A DNA stretch of 64,000 bases. Source: Flagellimonas sediminis. Lineage in GTDB: Bacteria; Bacteroidota; Bacteroidia; Flavobacteriales; Flavobacteriaceae. Below the pieces are notes generated by a model. It did no database searches, had not been told where the DNA came from, and worked only from the letters and a program-made list of their open reading frames with translations. This document shows positions 25,868-35,593 of this stretch, piece after piece. Position 1 is the first letter of the stretch, and every line of letters starts with the position of its first letter. Made by a program: the position numbers and the translations under genes. The stretch covers positions 744,001 through 808,000 of the forward strand of contig NZ_JAAAMI010000001.1 in assembly GCF_010500845.1 (NCBI RefSeq). The letters are read 5' to 3'.

Positions 25868-26188
25868 GTGGAAAAACGAAATGTACATATCGATTCAGGA
25901 ATTAAAGGGGACAGGTCCATTGAAGGGATATTTGAAAAGGGATTCTTTTGGGACGTGGACCCCAGCCGTGTCTTTTTGAAAAAGAACGCCGGGTTCATCA
26001 TCGACAGGATTCTGAGATGGTCCAATGTTCCCGGTGCCCTGGACAGGTTGGAGGAGATATACCCCGTAGGAATGATCAAAAGGCGTGCAAAGGCCCACAG
26101 GGATATCCGATCGAACGAGGTGTTCGACATCCTGTCCTCCAGGTACAACATTCCCAAAAAGGATTTTTTATACTATAGGTCGTTTTGA
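25868..26188 (+). CDS. AbiE-type antitoxin-like protein (DUF6922-like)
   Basis: 106 residues, GTG start at 25868. Contains FFWDVDPSRVF, a motif shared with the small protein at 42076 (FWDVDPNLL), then a helical region ending IPKKDFLYYRSF. Such small proteins sit in front of AbiEii-type nucleotidyltransferase toxins in Bacteroidota, so it is probably the antitoxin/regulator. One base overlap with the toxin gene (TGATG). Confidence 0.7.
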   Translation: MEKRNVHIDSGIKGDRSIEGIFEKGFFWDVDPSRVFLKKNAGFIIDRILRWSNVPGALDRLEEIYPVGMIKRRAKAHRDIRSNEVFDILSSRYNIPKKDFLYYRSF

Positions 26189-26991
26189 TGGAAGGGAAAC
26201 GACAAGGTGTGCCCGAACAACTTTATAATCTTATAAAGGAACTAATGGAACTTCCCTTTTTGGAAGGCTTCCATTTGGGAGGGGGGACCAACTTGGCGAT
26301 CAAGTACGATCACAGGCTGTCCGTTGACATTGATCTGTTCAGCAGCGATGTGATCGGCATTGGAAAGATTTTTGAGATCCATTCAGAACTTTCCAAATTG
26401 TACCCGGAATCGAAATTGGTCATCAACAACAGGGAGAGCGAACAGTTCTCTTGGATCACCGGAATACTCCAAAAGGAAGGACACCAAGTCAAGCTGGATG
26501 TCATCCAGAACCTAGGGCTGCTACAAAAAGTAGAGATCGTTGACGGTATCCGCTTGATAGGTGATATGGATATAGCCCCGCTCAAGTTGGAGTCCATGGC
26601 CAATCGGGGGACACGAAAGGACCTGTACGATCTGGTCCTTTTGAGCGACCGTTATGGCCTGGACGGGATTTACCAGCAATATTTGACAAGAAAGAAAGCC
26701 TTTCAAGGAACGGAGCACAGGAACATATTCAACAAGGAGGGGTTCGAAGGCGCGAATGACCTGGTCGATGATCTGGGGCGCTTGATAAACTTCAACAACG
26801 CCAAGGATCTGTCCATGGGAGGAAACCAGATCATCCTGACCAAGAACTCCCCCGAAATATATAGAACCTTTGTCAATGTGGCCAGACAATGGGAAACCAA
26901 GGTCAGGGGGCTCGCCGAACAGACAGGGTTAAAGATTACCCCGCAGAAGAACATGCCTGCCAGAAGAAAAGATAGAGGGATGGGATTATGA
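26188..26991 (+). CDS. AbiEii/AbiGii-family nucleotidyltransferase toxin
   Basis: 267 residues from ATG 26188. It transfers nucleotides to an RNA target, in known members tRNA, to block growth during phage infection. The nucleotidyltransferase core is visible: FHLGGGTNLAIKYDHRLSVDIDLFSSD, that is GGT, then the DxD-type pair as DIDLFS. The C-terminal helical half is present. Forms a type IV-like toxin-antitoxin pair with the upstream gene. Confidence 0.85.
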   Translation: MEGKRQGVPEQLYNLIKELMELPFLEGFHLGGGTNLAIKYDHRLSVDIDLFSSDVIGIGKIFEIHSELSKLYPESKLVINNRESEQFSWITGILQKEGHQVKLDVIQNLGLLQKVEIVDGIRLIGDMDIAPLKLESMANRGTRKDLYDLVLLSDRYGLDGIYQQYLTRKKAFQGTEHRNIFNKEGFEGANDLVDDLGRLINFNNAKDLSMGGNQIILTKNSPEIYRTFVNVARQWETKVRGLAEQTGLKITPQKNMPARRKDRGMGL

Positions 26992-27260
26992 TCGACCCTA
27001 ATCCCGATCATCTAAACTTCCAATGGTTAAAATTAAGGAAAGGCCACTCTTATGCTTCTGGGGCTTTCTGGAAGGTGTCCAAAGGTATATATGAGAAAAC
27101 CAGGGATTTATAAATGTTTGTAATATATATAAAATCCAAACTGTAAATATGGACAAAATATTTATTTCTAATTTCTTAAAATAAAGAAGGATTTAATTTA
27201 GCCCAAAAAAACTGCCCTATAAAGGACAGCTTTTCAATATTTACAGACTTGGTAGGATTC

Positions 27261-27593
27261 TCATTGGGTCAAATCCTCGACGGTAGCCCCAGGTGCATTG
27301 TTCTTGACCGATGCGATGCCATTCTCCATGGCACTGTGGGAGGAATACATCTCACTGGTTCCGATGACCTGTCCGTTGGCGGCCTTAAGGTTAAAGTACG
27401 GTTTTCCACTGGATGATTCCAGACGCTCGTACATGTCGTCGTCCTGTGAGTTCCTCCGCACGGAGTCGATACCGTTGGTGCATCCCGATTTGGCCCTGTA
27501 GCCCTCGCTGGCAAGGATGTTCTGTCCGTTGGCCGCTTTCAGGCGGAACCTGAATTCACCGCCCTTGTCCCTGTAGATCTCGAATTTTTGCAT
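27261..27593 (-). CDS. YegP/DUF1508 family protein
   Basis: 110 residues made of two DUF1508 repeats of about 48 residues (FRFRLKAANGQNILASEGY and PYFNLKAANGQVIGTSEMY). Small, soluble, function unknown; often found on plasmids and mobile elements. It stands alone with 268 bases of AT-rich non-coding sequence on its 3' side. Confidence 0.93.
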   Translation of the reverse strand: MQKFEIYRDKGGEFRFRLKAANGQNILASEGYRAKSGCTNGIDSVRRNSQDDDMYERLESSSGKPYFNLKAANGQVIGTSEMYSSHSAMENGIASVKNNAPGATVEDLTQ

Positions 27594-27639
27594 AAGTAAA
27601 TGGTTTTGTGTTCAGTCCCTACAAGATAAGAAAAAAAGA

Positions 27640-28044
27640 TTATAGCCGTACCCGCACCAACCCATTTCGGAACATGAATTCGGCATCCACTGAAACAGGT
27701 GCCCCGGTCCTTCTGGAGTAATATACCTCCTCTTCATAGTAATAGCCATCATTATGGTAAAAACCGTGGTCACAGGCGTGGCATTCCCTCAAATGCTCCA
27801 ATTCCCGTTTTCTCAGTTCTTTGTGGTATTCCCTTTCCTCCTTGGCCAGTTCGCGATAGTGCTCCCGTTCCCGTTTCCACATTTCCCTGCGGTGCTCGGC
27901 CGTTTTTTTATCATACTCCCGCTGCCGTTCAATTTCTTTTTTGTGGAGTTCCTTTCGATGTTTCCAGTCCTTGTCTCCATGTTGGGCCATGGCCTGTCCA
28001 ACAATAAGAATGACGAATGCCATAAACAATATTTTGGTTTTCAT
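27640..28044 (-). CDS. secreted His/Arg/Glu-rich hypothetical protein
   Basis: 134 residues with a signal peptide (MKTKILFMAFVILIVGQAMAQ). Residues 25-95 are a highly charged, probably continuous helix with repeated E/R/K/H (KELHKKEIERQREYDKKTAEHRREMWKR). A short CHACDH motif and a Tyr-rich stretch follow. The His and Cys residues would allow metal binding, which fits the metal/efflux cargo of the element, but this is inference. Confidence 0.65.
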   Translation of the reverse strand: MKTKILFMAFVILIVGQAMAQHGDKDWKHRKELHKKEIERQREYDKKTAEHRREMWKREREHYRELAKEEREYHKELRKRELEHLRECHACDHGFYHNDGYYYEEEVYYSRRTGAPVSVDAEFMFRNGLVRVRL

Positions 28045-28450
28045 GATATGTGGTTTTTAAGTCCACATATTTGGAATCAAAAGCTGTGCCAAACCATGGA
28101 ACCTCATGTCTTTGACGTTACCAATCCTTGGCAACACGGACGGCCTTTAAAGCTGTTCCTCCCTCCTTTTTTCTATTTCCTTGCCGCGCCAAAATTTTGT
28201 CTACTATTTGTTCCATGTTCAAATTTGTTTAACCAAAAAAACGGTAACAAGACAAAAGACATCCAACAAGGATGTCAAGGATCAATTGACCAAAGAAGCT
28301 ATTGGAAACGCCAATGGAACTAAAAGGCCCAAAGAAGCCAAGTCACCAGTAGTGGTTCCCGAGATCGGCATGGGCCTATACCGCTACTTTTTATTAAATT
28401 GAAATCCTTTTATTCGATTGCATTGAACAGGTGTGCCATATCCTTTCCTT
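28045..28450. other. 406-base gap without a recognisable gene
   Basis: The region has several short inverted repeats (ACATCC/GGATGT near 28260; GCCC/GGGC near 28330-28375) and one + strand frame of 73 codons (28181-28402) whose product resembles nothing I know and lacks a credible promoter. I call no gene here. Confidence 0.5.
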
Positions 28451-30604
28451 TTAGATTACAAACCTCCATATCAGTTTCCCTAAAATAGTGGTACGTTCCA
28501 ATGTCCATGTACCACCTGTAGTGTCATACGCCTGGTTAATGATAAAAAAGAAATCAGCCCCGATAATGGGGATCCACTGCAGGCGAAAATTAAGAAGTAC
28601 CTCTTCATCCTCACTGTTCCACTGTGAAAACAATGACCCGAACAGGTTGGGGTTTACGGCATACGATATTCGGGTACCGATCAGGTCCGTATCAAAACTC
28701 CCTCGGGGCAGGTCTATCCAATTTTTCTCATAGTTGGCCCCTATTTTAAAATAGCGGTTGGCCCTCCATTCAAGTTCGAATTGGCTTTCCGTGCTTTTAC
28801 CGTCCAGAAAATCTCCCCAGCTGATCTTGGTATAACCCGACAGGGGACGTCCTTCAAAAGTCGCTGCCTGGATCTCCATACGGTTGTACCAGTATTCGCC
28901 TTCGGGAATGGTAATGCCTTCTGAGATCTCAAAGGGTTCCCGAAAGTTTTCTGCCCTTCTTTGCAGGTTGAATTCAAAAAACTCCCCGCTGCGGGTCTCA
29001 AACCCCAAGGGCCTCACCTCATAAAAAAAGCTCTGCAAGTTCCCGGTATCATCAAAGATAAAATAATTCATGTCCAAGCCCTTAAAACTGAACTGGCGAA
29101 TCCATTTCAGGAAGTTCTTGGGCCGGGGTTTCCACTCCAGTTCCGTATAAAATTCCTGAAAGTTGTCCCTGCGGAGGAAACCCATTTCCGGATTGAAAGC
29201 GGCGGCACTCCGCTGCCAGGCCATATCAAACTCTACCTTATCATTGGGATAACTCAGATAAATACGGTTGGCATTGGCTTTTCCATTAAAACCGTCCGAG
29301 TTGTAATTCTGGGTAAAAGCAGCTCCTATATTCAGGTTTTTGTCGCCAAAGAGCTTGGAGGTACTGTACAGCCCGTAAGCCCCCGTAGTACTGTGCAACC
29401 GACCATTCTCATATTTGTTGGCCGAAAGGATGCCCACGGAAGATTGCTCCAATACATCCTGTCTCCAGCTCATTACGGAATAGTTGGTAGTGGGAATGCT
29501 GTCCCGGTTTGCTGTTTGGATGGACATTACCCCCAAGGTTGAATTCTTTACCTTGCCCAAGAGCCTTGCCCCGGCAATAATGGGCACGGTGGAACGGTCT
29601 TCTGCCAACCCTATCCTCCGGCTGTAAAAGGGAATGATCTGATTTCCCATTCCCATATCAAAAAAGTCCTGTCCTTCCAGGAAAAACTCCCTGCGCTCGG
29701 GAAAAAATAAAGGGAACCGGGTCAGGTTGATCTGTTGCTGGTCGGCCTCCACCTGGGCAAAGTCCGTGTTGAAGGTCAGGTTCATGCGCAGGGTGGGCGT
29801 GATGAGGTAGTTGATATCACCGCCAATATCCCATTGTCCGTTGTTTTGGTCAGGGGTCAGTTCCCCACCGCCAATGGCATAGGGTTTTACCTCGATAAAA
29901 TCTTTATTGACAATGCTGTCCAGTCCTGTAAGCGTTCCGGCGCGGTTGAGCAGTTCCAGTTCCGAATCGCGGGACCACCCCTGCCAGAGCAGTTGTTCCC
30001 GTTTTCGGCGGATGTTGCGCTCAAAATTGATGCCCCAGACCTGTTTGGCCATATCGGTCCGGAACTTTAAGGTGGAAAAGGGGATTTCCATTTCGGCAAA
30101 CCAGCCCTCAGGGGTAATGGTGGTCTTGGCGTTCCAAACCCCGTCCCAGGATTTGTTGAACGCATCCCCGTTATTGAGCACTTGGGCATCTGCCCGTGCG
30201 GCATTGGGGTTGATGACAAAAAGAAAACCGTTGCGGTCGTCATTGTAGGTGTCGATGATCACTTCAAAGTTATCTTCATTTCCCCAACTAAAATCCCTTT
30301 TCATTTCACGTGCCACCAATTTTTCCGGTTCGCTGTCATAGCCCCAAAATCCGACATAAAGGGTTTTGGCGGTATAAATGATGGCCACTTCCGTTCTTTC
30401 GCTGGCCGGCTCTCCGACATTCAGTTCCCGTTGCGTGAAATTGCCAATGCGTATGGCCTGCTGCCAGGCCTGTTCGTCCAACTTTCCATCCAGTTGTATG
30501 GCATGTTGTGTATAATGCGCATAGATATTATTTGGTTGACCGGTCTGTGCTGTTGCATGGGATAAAATGACCGAAACGGTTAAGCTGGACAACAGCCTTT
30601 TCAT
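28451..30604 (-). CDS. DUF5916 outer-membrane protein with N-terminal CBM9-like domain
   Basis: 717 residues with a signal peptide (MKRLLSSLTVSVILSHATAQ). Residues about 30-220 are a carbohydrate-binding family 9-like domain (LDGKLDEQAWQQAIRIGNFTQRE; VAIIYTAKTLYVGFWGYD). The rest is the DUF5916 beta-barrel with FPLFFPERREFFLEGQDFF, ending LIWRFVI. Outer-membrane protein of unknown substrate. Last gene of the efflux/SOD operon, 25 bases after SOD. Confidence 0.9.
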   Translation of the reverse strand: MKRLLSSLTVSVILSHATAQTGQPNNIYAHYTQHAIQLDGKLDEQAWQQAIRIGNFTQRELNVGEPASERTEVAIIYTAKTLYVGFWGYDSEPEKLVAREMKRDFSWGNEDNFEVIIDTYNDDRNGFLFVINPNAARADAQVLNNGDAFNKSWDGVWNAKTTITPEGWFAEMEIPFSTLKFRTDMAKQVWGINFERNIRRKREQLLWQGWSRDSELELLNRAGTLTGLDSIVNKDFIEVKPYAIGGGELTPDQNNGQWDIGGDINYLITPTLRMNLTFNTDFAQVEADQQQINLTRFPLFFPERREFFLEGQDFFDMGMGNQIIPFYSRRIGLAEDRSTVPIIAGARLLGKVKNSTLGVMSIQTANRDSIPTTNYSVMSWRQDVLEQSSVGILSANKYENGRLHSTTGAYGLYSTSKLFGDKNLNIGAAFTQNYNSDGFNGKANANRIYLSYPNDKVEFDMAWQRSAAAFNPEMGFLRRDNFQEFYTELEWKPRPKNFLKWIRQFSFKGLDMNYFIFDDTGNLQSFFYEVRPLGFETRSGEFFEFNLQRRAENFREPFEISEGITIPEGEYWYNRMEIQAATFEGRPLSGYTKISWGDFLDGKSTESQFELEWRANRYFKIGANYEKNWIDLPRGSFDTDLIGTRISYAVNPNLFGSLFSQWNSEDEEVLLNFRLQWIPIIGADFFFIINQAYDTTGGTWTLERTTILGKLIWRFVI

Positions 30605-30629
30605 TGCGTGTTTATTTTATTACAGAAAA

Positions 30630-31355
30630 TCACCCATGCAGCCTTTTGGCTGTTAAAAACCGTTCCGCTACATTGTCCCAGTCAATGATCTCCAGTAAAG
30701 TATCCACAAAATCACCTCTTTTGTTTTTGTATTTCAGGTAATAGGCATGTTCCCATACATCGATCACCAAAAGCGGGACCACGCCCCATTGGGTCAATTT
30801 CTGATGGTTTTCACATTGCAACAAAGTCAACGACCGGGAATAGGGCTGGTATCCTAAAATCCCCCAACCGCTACCTTCCACGGATTTGGATACTTTGGCC
30901 ATATAAGCTTGGAGACGGTCAAACGACCCGAAATCCTTTTCAATCTGCCGAAGCAGTTCTGTTTTGGGTTCTGTTTTTTTATTGGTCAGGTTCGTCCAGA
31001 AAATGGTGTGCAGCACATGACTGGAAAAGTGATACGCCAGTTTTCTGGTCCAAAGGTCTGTCATGTCCATATTACCCTCTTGGAGAAGTTGTTTGATCTG
31101 CTTCAAATCCTTATTGGCCCCTTTTACTGCTCCGCCGTGGTGGAACTCATAGTGAAGGTGTAGGGTCTCCTCGTCCATGTGGGGTTCCAGGAAATTTTTA
31201 TTGTACGGAAGGGACTGTTGAATAAAATTACCTTCGCTATCCACCAGTTTGTCTATACCGTTTTCGGTAACGTTCTGTGAAAAAACACTATTGACGGGCA
31301 GGATGGTCGCTCCGCCTATGATGGCACTGTTTCTCAAGAATTCTTTTCGATTCAT
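30630..31355 (-). CDS. exported Fe/Mn superoxide dismutase
   Basis: 241 residues. Destroys superoxide. Metal ligands can be placed: first His in HLHYEFHHGG, second in SSHVLHTIFW, then DVWEHAYYLKY with Asp and His. Unlike the cytosolic enzyme, it starts with a signal with a Tat-like twin-basic start (MNRKEFLRNSAIIGGATILPVNSVFSQ), so it should act in the periplasm. Fe or Mn use is not decided. The start overlaps the adaptor stop by four bases, so it is tied to the efflux operon. Confidence 0.92.
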   Translation of the reverse strand: MNRKEFLRNSAIIGGATILPVNSVFSQNVTENGIDKLVDSEGNFIQQSLPYNKNFLEPHMDEETLHLHYEFHHGGAVKGANKDLKQIKQLLQEGNMDMTDLWTRKLAYHFSSHVLHTIFWTNLTNKKTEPKTELLRQIEKDFGSFDRLQAYMAKVSKSVEGSGWGILGYQPYSRSLTLLQCENHQKLTQWGVVPLLVIDVWEHAYYLKYKNKRGDFVDTLLEIIDWDNVAERFLTAKRLHG

Positions 31356-32437
31356 TTCATTACTGTTTTTATGGTTAAACCTTCTTTGAGTTCTTCGTTG
31401 GGATTGATAAGTAAAAGGTCGCCGGGTTTGACCTCTCCGAAAACTTCGGTATGTGACGCGTCCTTAATTCCGGTGGTCACATCGACCCATTGTATTTTGC
31501 CTTCGAGCACCTTTGCAACGGCTTTTCGTTTTAAGGTGGTCAGGACCGCGCTATTGGGAATAAAGATACCGTTTTCTTTTCTTCGCAGTTGAACATGGGT
31601 CTGCGCAAAAAGCCCGGCCTGTAGTTCCCTGTTCCCATTGTCTACCAAAAACTCCCATAACTCCGTCCTTGTCTCAGGGGTGATGCTATGCGCTCTTTTG
31701 TAGAATGTACCGTGAAAGGTTTTCCCGGGATGGGATTCAACGGTGAATGTAATACTATCCCGGGCCGCATTCCCTGTCGAGGCTTCCGGTAAGGGGACTT
31801 TCAGCCGTAGTCTGGTATTGTTTTCTATTACAAATGCAGCCTTGTCCGTGTTATCCCCCACAAAATCCCCTGCATCCACATTGCGGACGGAGATTATTCC
31901 GGAAAACGGGGCGGTAATGGTGAGATAACCCAATAAATCTCTTTTTGCCGAGACCCTAGCGTTTTGGGCCTGCATACGGCCGCTGTCGGCATCCATTTTA
32001 TTTTTGGCACGTACCAGGTCTGAGGCGGCAACGGTACCTGGTGTTTCTGCGGCATGCTTTAACCTTTCATATTGGTCTTTGCCCGTAGTGTAATCCGCTC
32101 TGGCGGAAGCAGCTTCGCTTACTGCTTCAGTATACTCAGATTGCATTTCTGGGGCTTCTATACGCATCAATACCTGTCCCTTTTCAACTTTATCCCCAAT
32201 ATCAACCCGTACTTCTTTTACATAACCTTTCACTTTGGCAAAAATATTTGCTCTTTCAAAAGGGTGTAGTTCACCGGGCAGTTTCAGCGTTTGTTGAATC
32301 GGTTGACTTTGCACTTCTATGACTTCCATGGCCCGGAGCGCTTCTGCTGCGGTATTTGATACAGTCCCGGTACTTTTATTAATGCATGACACCGTAGTGA
32401 AAGCCAGGATAGCGATATAAAAAAGGTTAGATTTCAT
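31352..32437 (-). CDS. RND efflux periplasmic adaptor (HlyD/AcrA-like)
   Basis: 361 residues. Lipoprotein signal with lipobox TTVSC (Cys18). Lipoyl half GDKVEKGQVLMRIEAPE, alpha-hairpin, second lipoyl half ITAPFSGIISVRNVDAGDFVG, and beta-barrel/membrane-proximal domains. It connects the pump (32450-35593) to the TolC channel (35590-36966). Same operon and strand. Confidence 0.93.
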   Translation of the reverse strand: MKSNLFYIAILAFTTVSCINKSTGTVSNTAAEALRAMEVIEVQSQPIQQTLKLPGELHPFERANIFAKVKGYVKEVRVDIGDKVEKGQVLMRIEAPEMQSEYTEAVSEAASARADYTTGKDQYERLKHAAETPGTVAASDLVRAKNKMDADSGRMQAQNARVSAKRDLLGYLTITAPFSGIISVRNVDAGDFVGDNTDKAAFVIENNTRLRLKVPLPEASTGNAARDSITFTVESHPGKTFHGTFYKRAHSITPETRTELWEFLVDNGNRELQAGLFAQTHVQLRRKENGIFIPNSAVLTTLKRKAVAKVLEGKIQWVDVTTGIKDASHTEVFGEVKPGDLLLINPNEELKEGLTIKTVMK

Positions 32438-32449
32438 TTTTCGGTTATT

Positions 32450-35400
32450 TTAATTGCTCTTAACATTATTTTCATCATCCGGATCAAGTGATATGCTTTT
32501 ATATGGTCTTTTGCCTATCAATAGCCAATAGATGGAGGGCAGTACCAGGATGGTGGCGAATACGGAAAACAACAGTCCTCCAATGACTGCAATCCCCAAA
32601 GGGGCTGTTTGTTCCCCGCCTTCTCCCATACCCAGTGCCATGGGAGTCATTCCTGCTATCATGGCCAAACTGGTCATGATAATTGGACGAATACGATCCT
32701 TGATCCCAAGGAAATGGACCTGTATTTCAGGGTTGTTTTCTTTGCGGTACTGTTCTGCAATGGTAACAAACAGAATGGCATTGGCAACGGCCACCCCGAT
32801 GGCCATAATACTCCCCATAAATGATTGAATATTTAAGGTGTTTCCACTTAACCAAAGCAAAAGAAATGAACCGGCAACTACGGCGGGAATAGTTGAAAGC
32901 ACTGCCAAAGACAGCCTGAAGGACTGAAAACTGGCAGCGAGCAACAGGAAGATCACTATTACGGCTAAAAGCAGTCCCGTACTTAATTCGTCAAATGTTT
33001 TTGAGAGTGTTTCTGCCAACCCGCGGTATTTTATGCTCATCCCAACAGGTGGATCCCCCAATGTAGCTACTTGTTGTTTTACCTGCTTGATAGCCGTGCC
33101 CAAGTCCATAGCATGAATATTCCCTGTAACGGTAATAAAACGCTGTTGGTTAAGACGATCGTACTCCCCGATCATGGTGGAAGATTCCCATTTGCTTACA
33201 TCCCTGACATATACCGTGTTGCCATTGTCGGATTTTAACGGTACGCGGTTTATGTCCTCAGGTTCATTCACCAGAAATTGGGGGAACTCTACCTGTACCT
33301 GATAGGCATTTCCGGAACTTGCATCCAACCAGTAATTCGGTTGTGTGAAACGGCTGGACGATGTGGCGGCCGTTACCGAACGGCTGATATCTTCAATGGT
33401 CAGCCCCAATTGTCCTGCTCTTACGCGATCGTACTCTATGTTAATGGATGGATAATTTAATGGGATTCCAAACTGCACATCCCGCATGAAAGGCAGTTCA
33501 TCCATTTTATGTTTAACTTGTTGTGCAAACTGTTTTGATGCTTCCAGGTTTTTCCCTTGTATGGCGATCTCAACGGATGTGTTGGCCCCCTGGCTCATTA
33601 CCTGGTCTACCAGGTCGGCAGGTTCAAACGAAAGGTCCATTTTGGGAATGCGTTCGCCAACTTTCTCCCTGAGGGCCTCCTTGAGCTCATCCAGGTCCGT
33701 TTTGGTATCTTTCAATTTGATCTTGACCACCCCTTCATGCGGCCCGCTCGTCCAGAGAAAAATGGTGTTGACCGGGTAGCTTGGGGGCTGGATGCCTACA
33801 AAAGCAGAGGTAATCTCGATATTTTTCTTTCCTACAACCTCTTCGACGATACTTAAAAATTCCTTGGTTTTTTCTTCCGTAGTCTCGACCCGTGTTCCAT
33901 CGGGCATCCGTACACGTACCTGCAATTGCCCTGAATTGACCTTGGGGAATATTTCGGTCCCTATTATGGAGAACAACAGCAACAATATACCGGCCAGGCC
34001 AACAACATAAGCGGGAATAACAATGTTGCGCAATTGAAAGATCCGTTTTGTATAACCCAGCAATTTGTCTTTGAACCGATCGAACCTTCCATGGGCATCC
34101 TGATGATTTATAGGCTTGTCTTTCAACCACCAATTGGACAATACGGGTACTAGGGTTTGCGACAAAATAAAGGAAGCGATCATGGAAAAGCCTACAGCGA
34201 GGGTAAGGGGCAAGAACATGGCCCTTGGGGTACCAGACATAAAGAAAGACGGGACAAAAACAGCCAAAATACTGACAAGGATGAGCAGTTTTGGAAGTGC
34301 AATTTCTTTACAAGCCTCCAGTATGGCCCGGGATTTGGGTTTTCCCTTTTCCAAATGCCGGTGTATGTTTTCTATCGTTACTGTTGATTCGTCCACCAGA
34401 ATACCTATAGCAAGGGCCAAACCGCCCAAAGTCATAATATTCAGGGTTTGGCCGGAGAGATACAGGCATACAACTGCCGATAAAATGGCTAATGGGATGG
34501 TAAGGACTACGATTAGGGCGCTTCTCTTGTCCGAAAGAAAAAGCAATACCATGATCCCTGTCAGCAAAGCTCCTAAAAAACCCTCGAACGAGAGGTTTTT
34601 TAGGGAATTGATAACATAACCCGATTGATCAAACTCATAGCTTACTTTAATATCGTCAGGAACCGCCGCCTGCATTTCAGGTAGTGCGGCTTTGATGCGC
34701 TTCACCACATCCCACGTGGAAGCGCTGGAGCGTTTGGTTACCGGAATATATACGGAACGTTTGCCGTTTACCAAAGCATAGCCGGTAGCGACGTCTGCAC
34801 CATTTTGCACTTCAGCCACGTCGCGCACATATACAGCAGCTCCGGAACCGGAGGTAAGCGGGATGTTCTCTAATTCTTTAATGTCGCTTACCACTGTATT
34901 CTGATTGGAGATAAGAAGTTGGTTCTGAGTACGGATATTACCCGAAGGTGCAATGGTATTTCCTTTGGCCAGGGCTGTAACCAGTTCGTCCGGACTGATA
35001 TGGTAACTGCGGAGTTTTTCCGGGTTGGCCTTGATGAGCACCGTACGTTGATTCCCACCAAATGGAGGGGGTGCCGATACACCGGGGATGGAAGCAAACT
35101 TGGGGCGTACTTTAAAAAGCGCCAAATCCTGAATTTCAGCATTGGATCGGGTTTCACTACTGAAAACCAACTGCCCCACAGGGGCGCCCCCTCCATCAAA
35201 ACGGGTGATGAAGGGAGGTACTGTGCCTGGCGGCATAAAGGCACGGGACCTGTTTACCTGGGCTACCGTTTCTGCCAATGCCTGTGACATATCCGTACCT
35301 TCGTGAAAGGTAAGTTTCATCAGTGAAACTCCCTGAATGGTTTTACTTTCCACTTCATTAATACCGTTGATATAAAGGAAATGGTATTCATAATATGAGG

Positions 35401-35593
35401 TCATAAACCCCTCGATCTGGTCGGGTGCGAGTCCGCCATAGGTCTGTGCCACATAAATGGCAGGAGTCCCCAGCCTGGGGAAAATGTCCACTGCCATGTT
35501 GCGAATGGCCAAGACCGAAAAGAAAACGATAGCCAAAAGGGCCACTATAACAGTAATGGGTTTGCGTAAAGCACTTATGATGAGCCGTATCAT
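32450..35593 (-). CDS. RND multidrug-type efflux pump (HAE1-like)
   Basis: 1047 residues, full-length. Twelve TM helices in two halves with large periplasmic loops. N-terminus MIRLIISALRKPITVIVALLAIVFFSVLAIRNMAVDIFPRLG and the TM4 motif GILVDESTVTIENIHRHLEKG are visible; the second acidic residue is Glu where AcrB has Asp. Not of the CzcA group by motif. Substrate unknown: drugs, bile-like compounds or organics. Start overlaps the TolC stop by four bases. Confidence 0.94.
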   Translation of the reverse strand: MIRLIISALRKPITVIVALLAIVFFSVLAIRNMAVDIFPRLGTPAIYVAQTYGGLAPDQIEGFMTSYYEYHFLYINGINEVESKTIQGVSLMKLTFHEGTDMSQALAETVAQVNRSRAFMPPGTVPPFITRFDGGGAPVGQLVFSSETRSNAEIQDLALFKVRPKFASIPGVSAPPPFGGNQRTVLIKANPEKLRSYHISPDELVTALAKGNTIAPSGNIRTQNQLLISNQNTVVSDIKELENIPLTSGSGAAVYVRDVAEVQNGADVATGYALVNGKRSVYIPVTKRSSASTWDVVKRIKAALPEMQAAVPDDIKVSYEFDQSGYVINSLKNLSFEGFLGALLTGIMVLLFLSDKRSALIVVLTIPLAILSAVVCLYLSGQTLNIMTLGGLALAIGILVDESTVTIENIHRHLEKGKPKSRAILEACKEIALPKLLILVSILAVFVPSFFMSGTPRAMFLPLTLAVGFSMIASFILSQTLVPVLSNWWLKDKPINHQDAHGRFDRFKDKLLGYTKRIFQLRNIVIPAYVVGLAGILLLLFSIIGTEIFPKVNSGQLQVRVRMPDGTRVETTEEKTKEFLSIVEEVVGKKNIEITSAFVGIQPPSYPVNTIFLWTSGPHEGVVKIKLKDTKTDLDELKEALREKVGERIPKMDLSFEPADLVDQVMSQGANTSVEIAIQGKNLEASKQFAQQVKHKMDELPFMRDVQFGIPLNYPSINIEYDRVRAGQLGLTIEDISRSVTAATSSSRFTQPNYWLDASSGNAYQVQVEFPQFLVNEPEDINRVPLKSDNGNTVYVRDVSKWESSTMIGEYDRLNQQRFITVTGNIHAMDLGTAIKQVKQQVATLGDPPVGMSIKYRGLAETLSKTFDELSTGLLLAVIVIFLLLAASFQSFRLSLAVLSTIPAVVAGSFLLLWLSGNTLNIQSFMGSIMAIGVAVANAILFVTIAEQYRKENNPEIQVHFLGIKDRIRPIIMTSLAMIAGMTPMALGMGEGGEQTAPLGIAVIGGLLFSVFATILVLPSIYWLLIGKRPYKSISLDPDDENNVKSN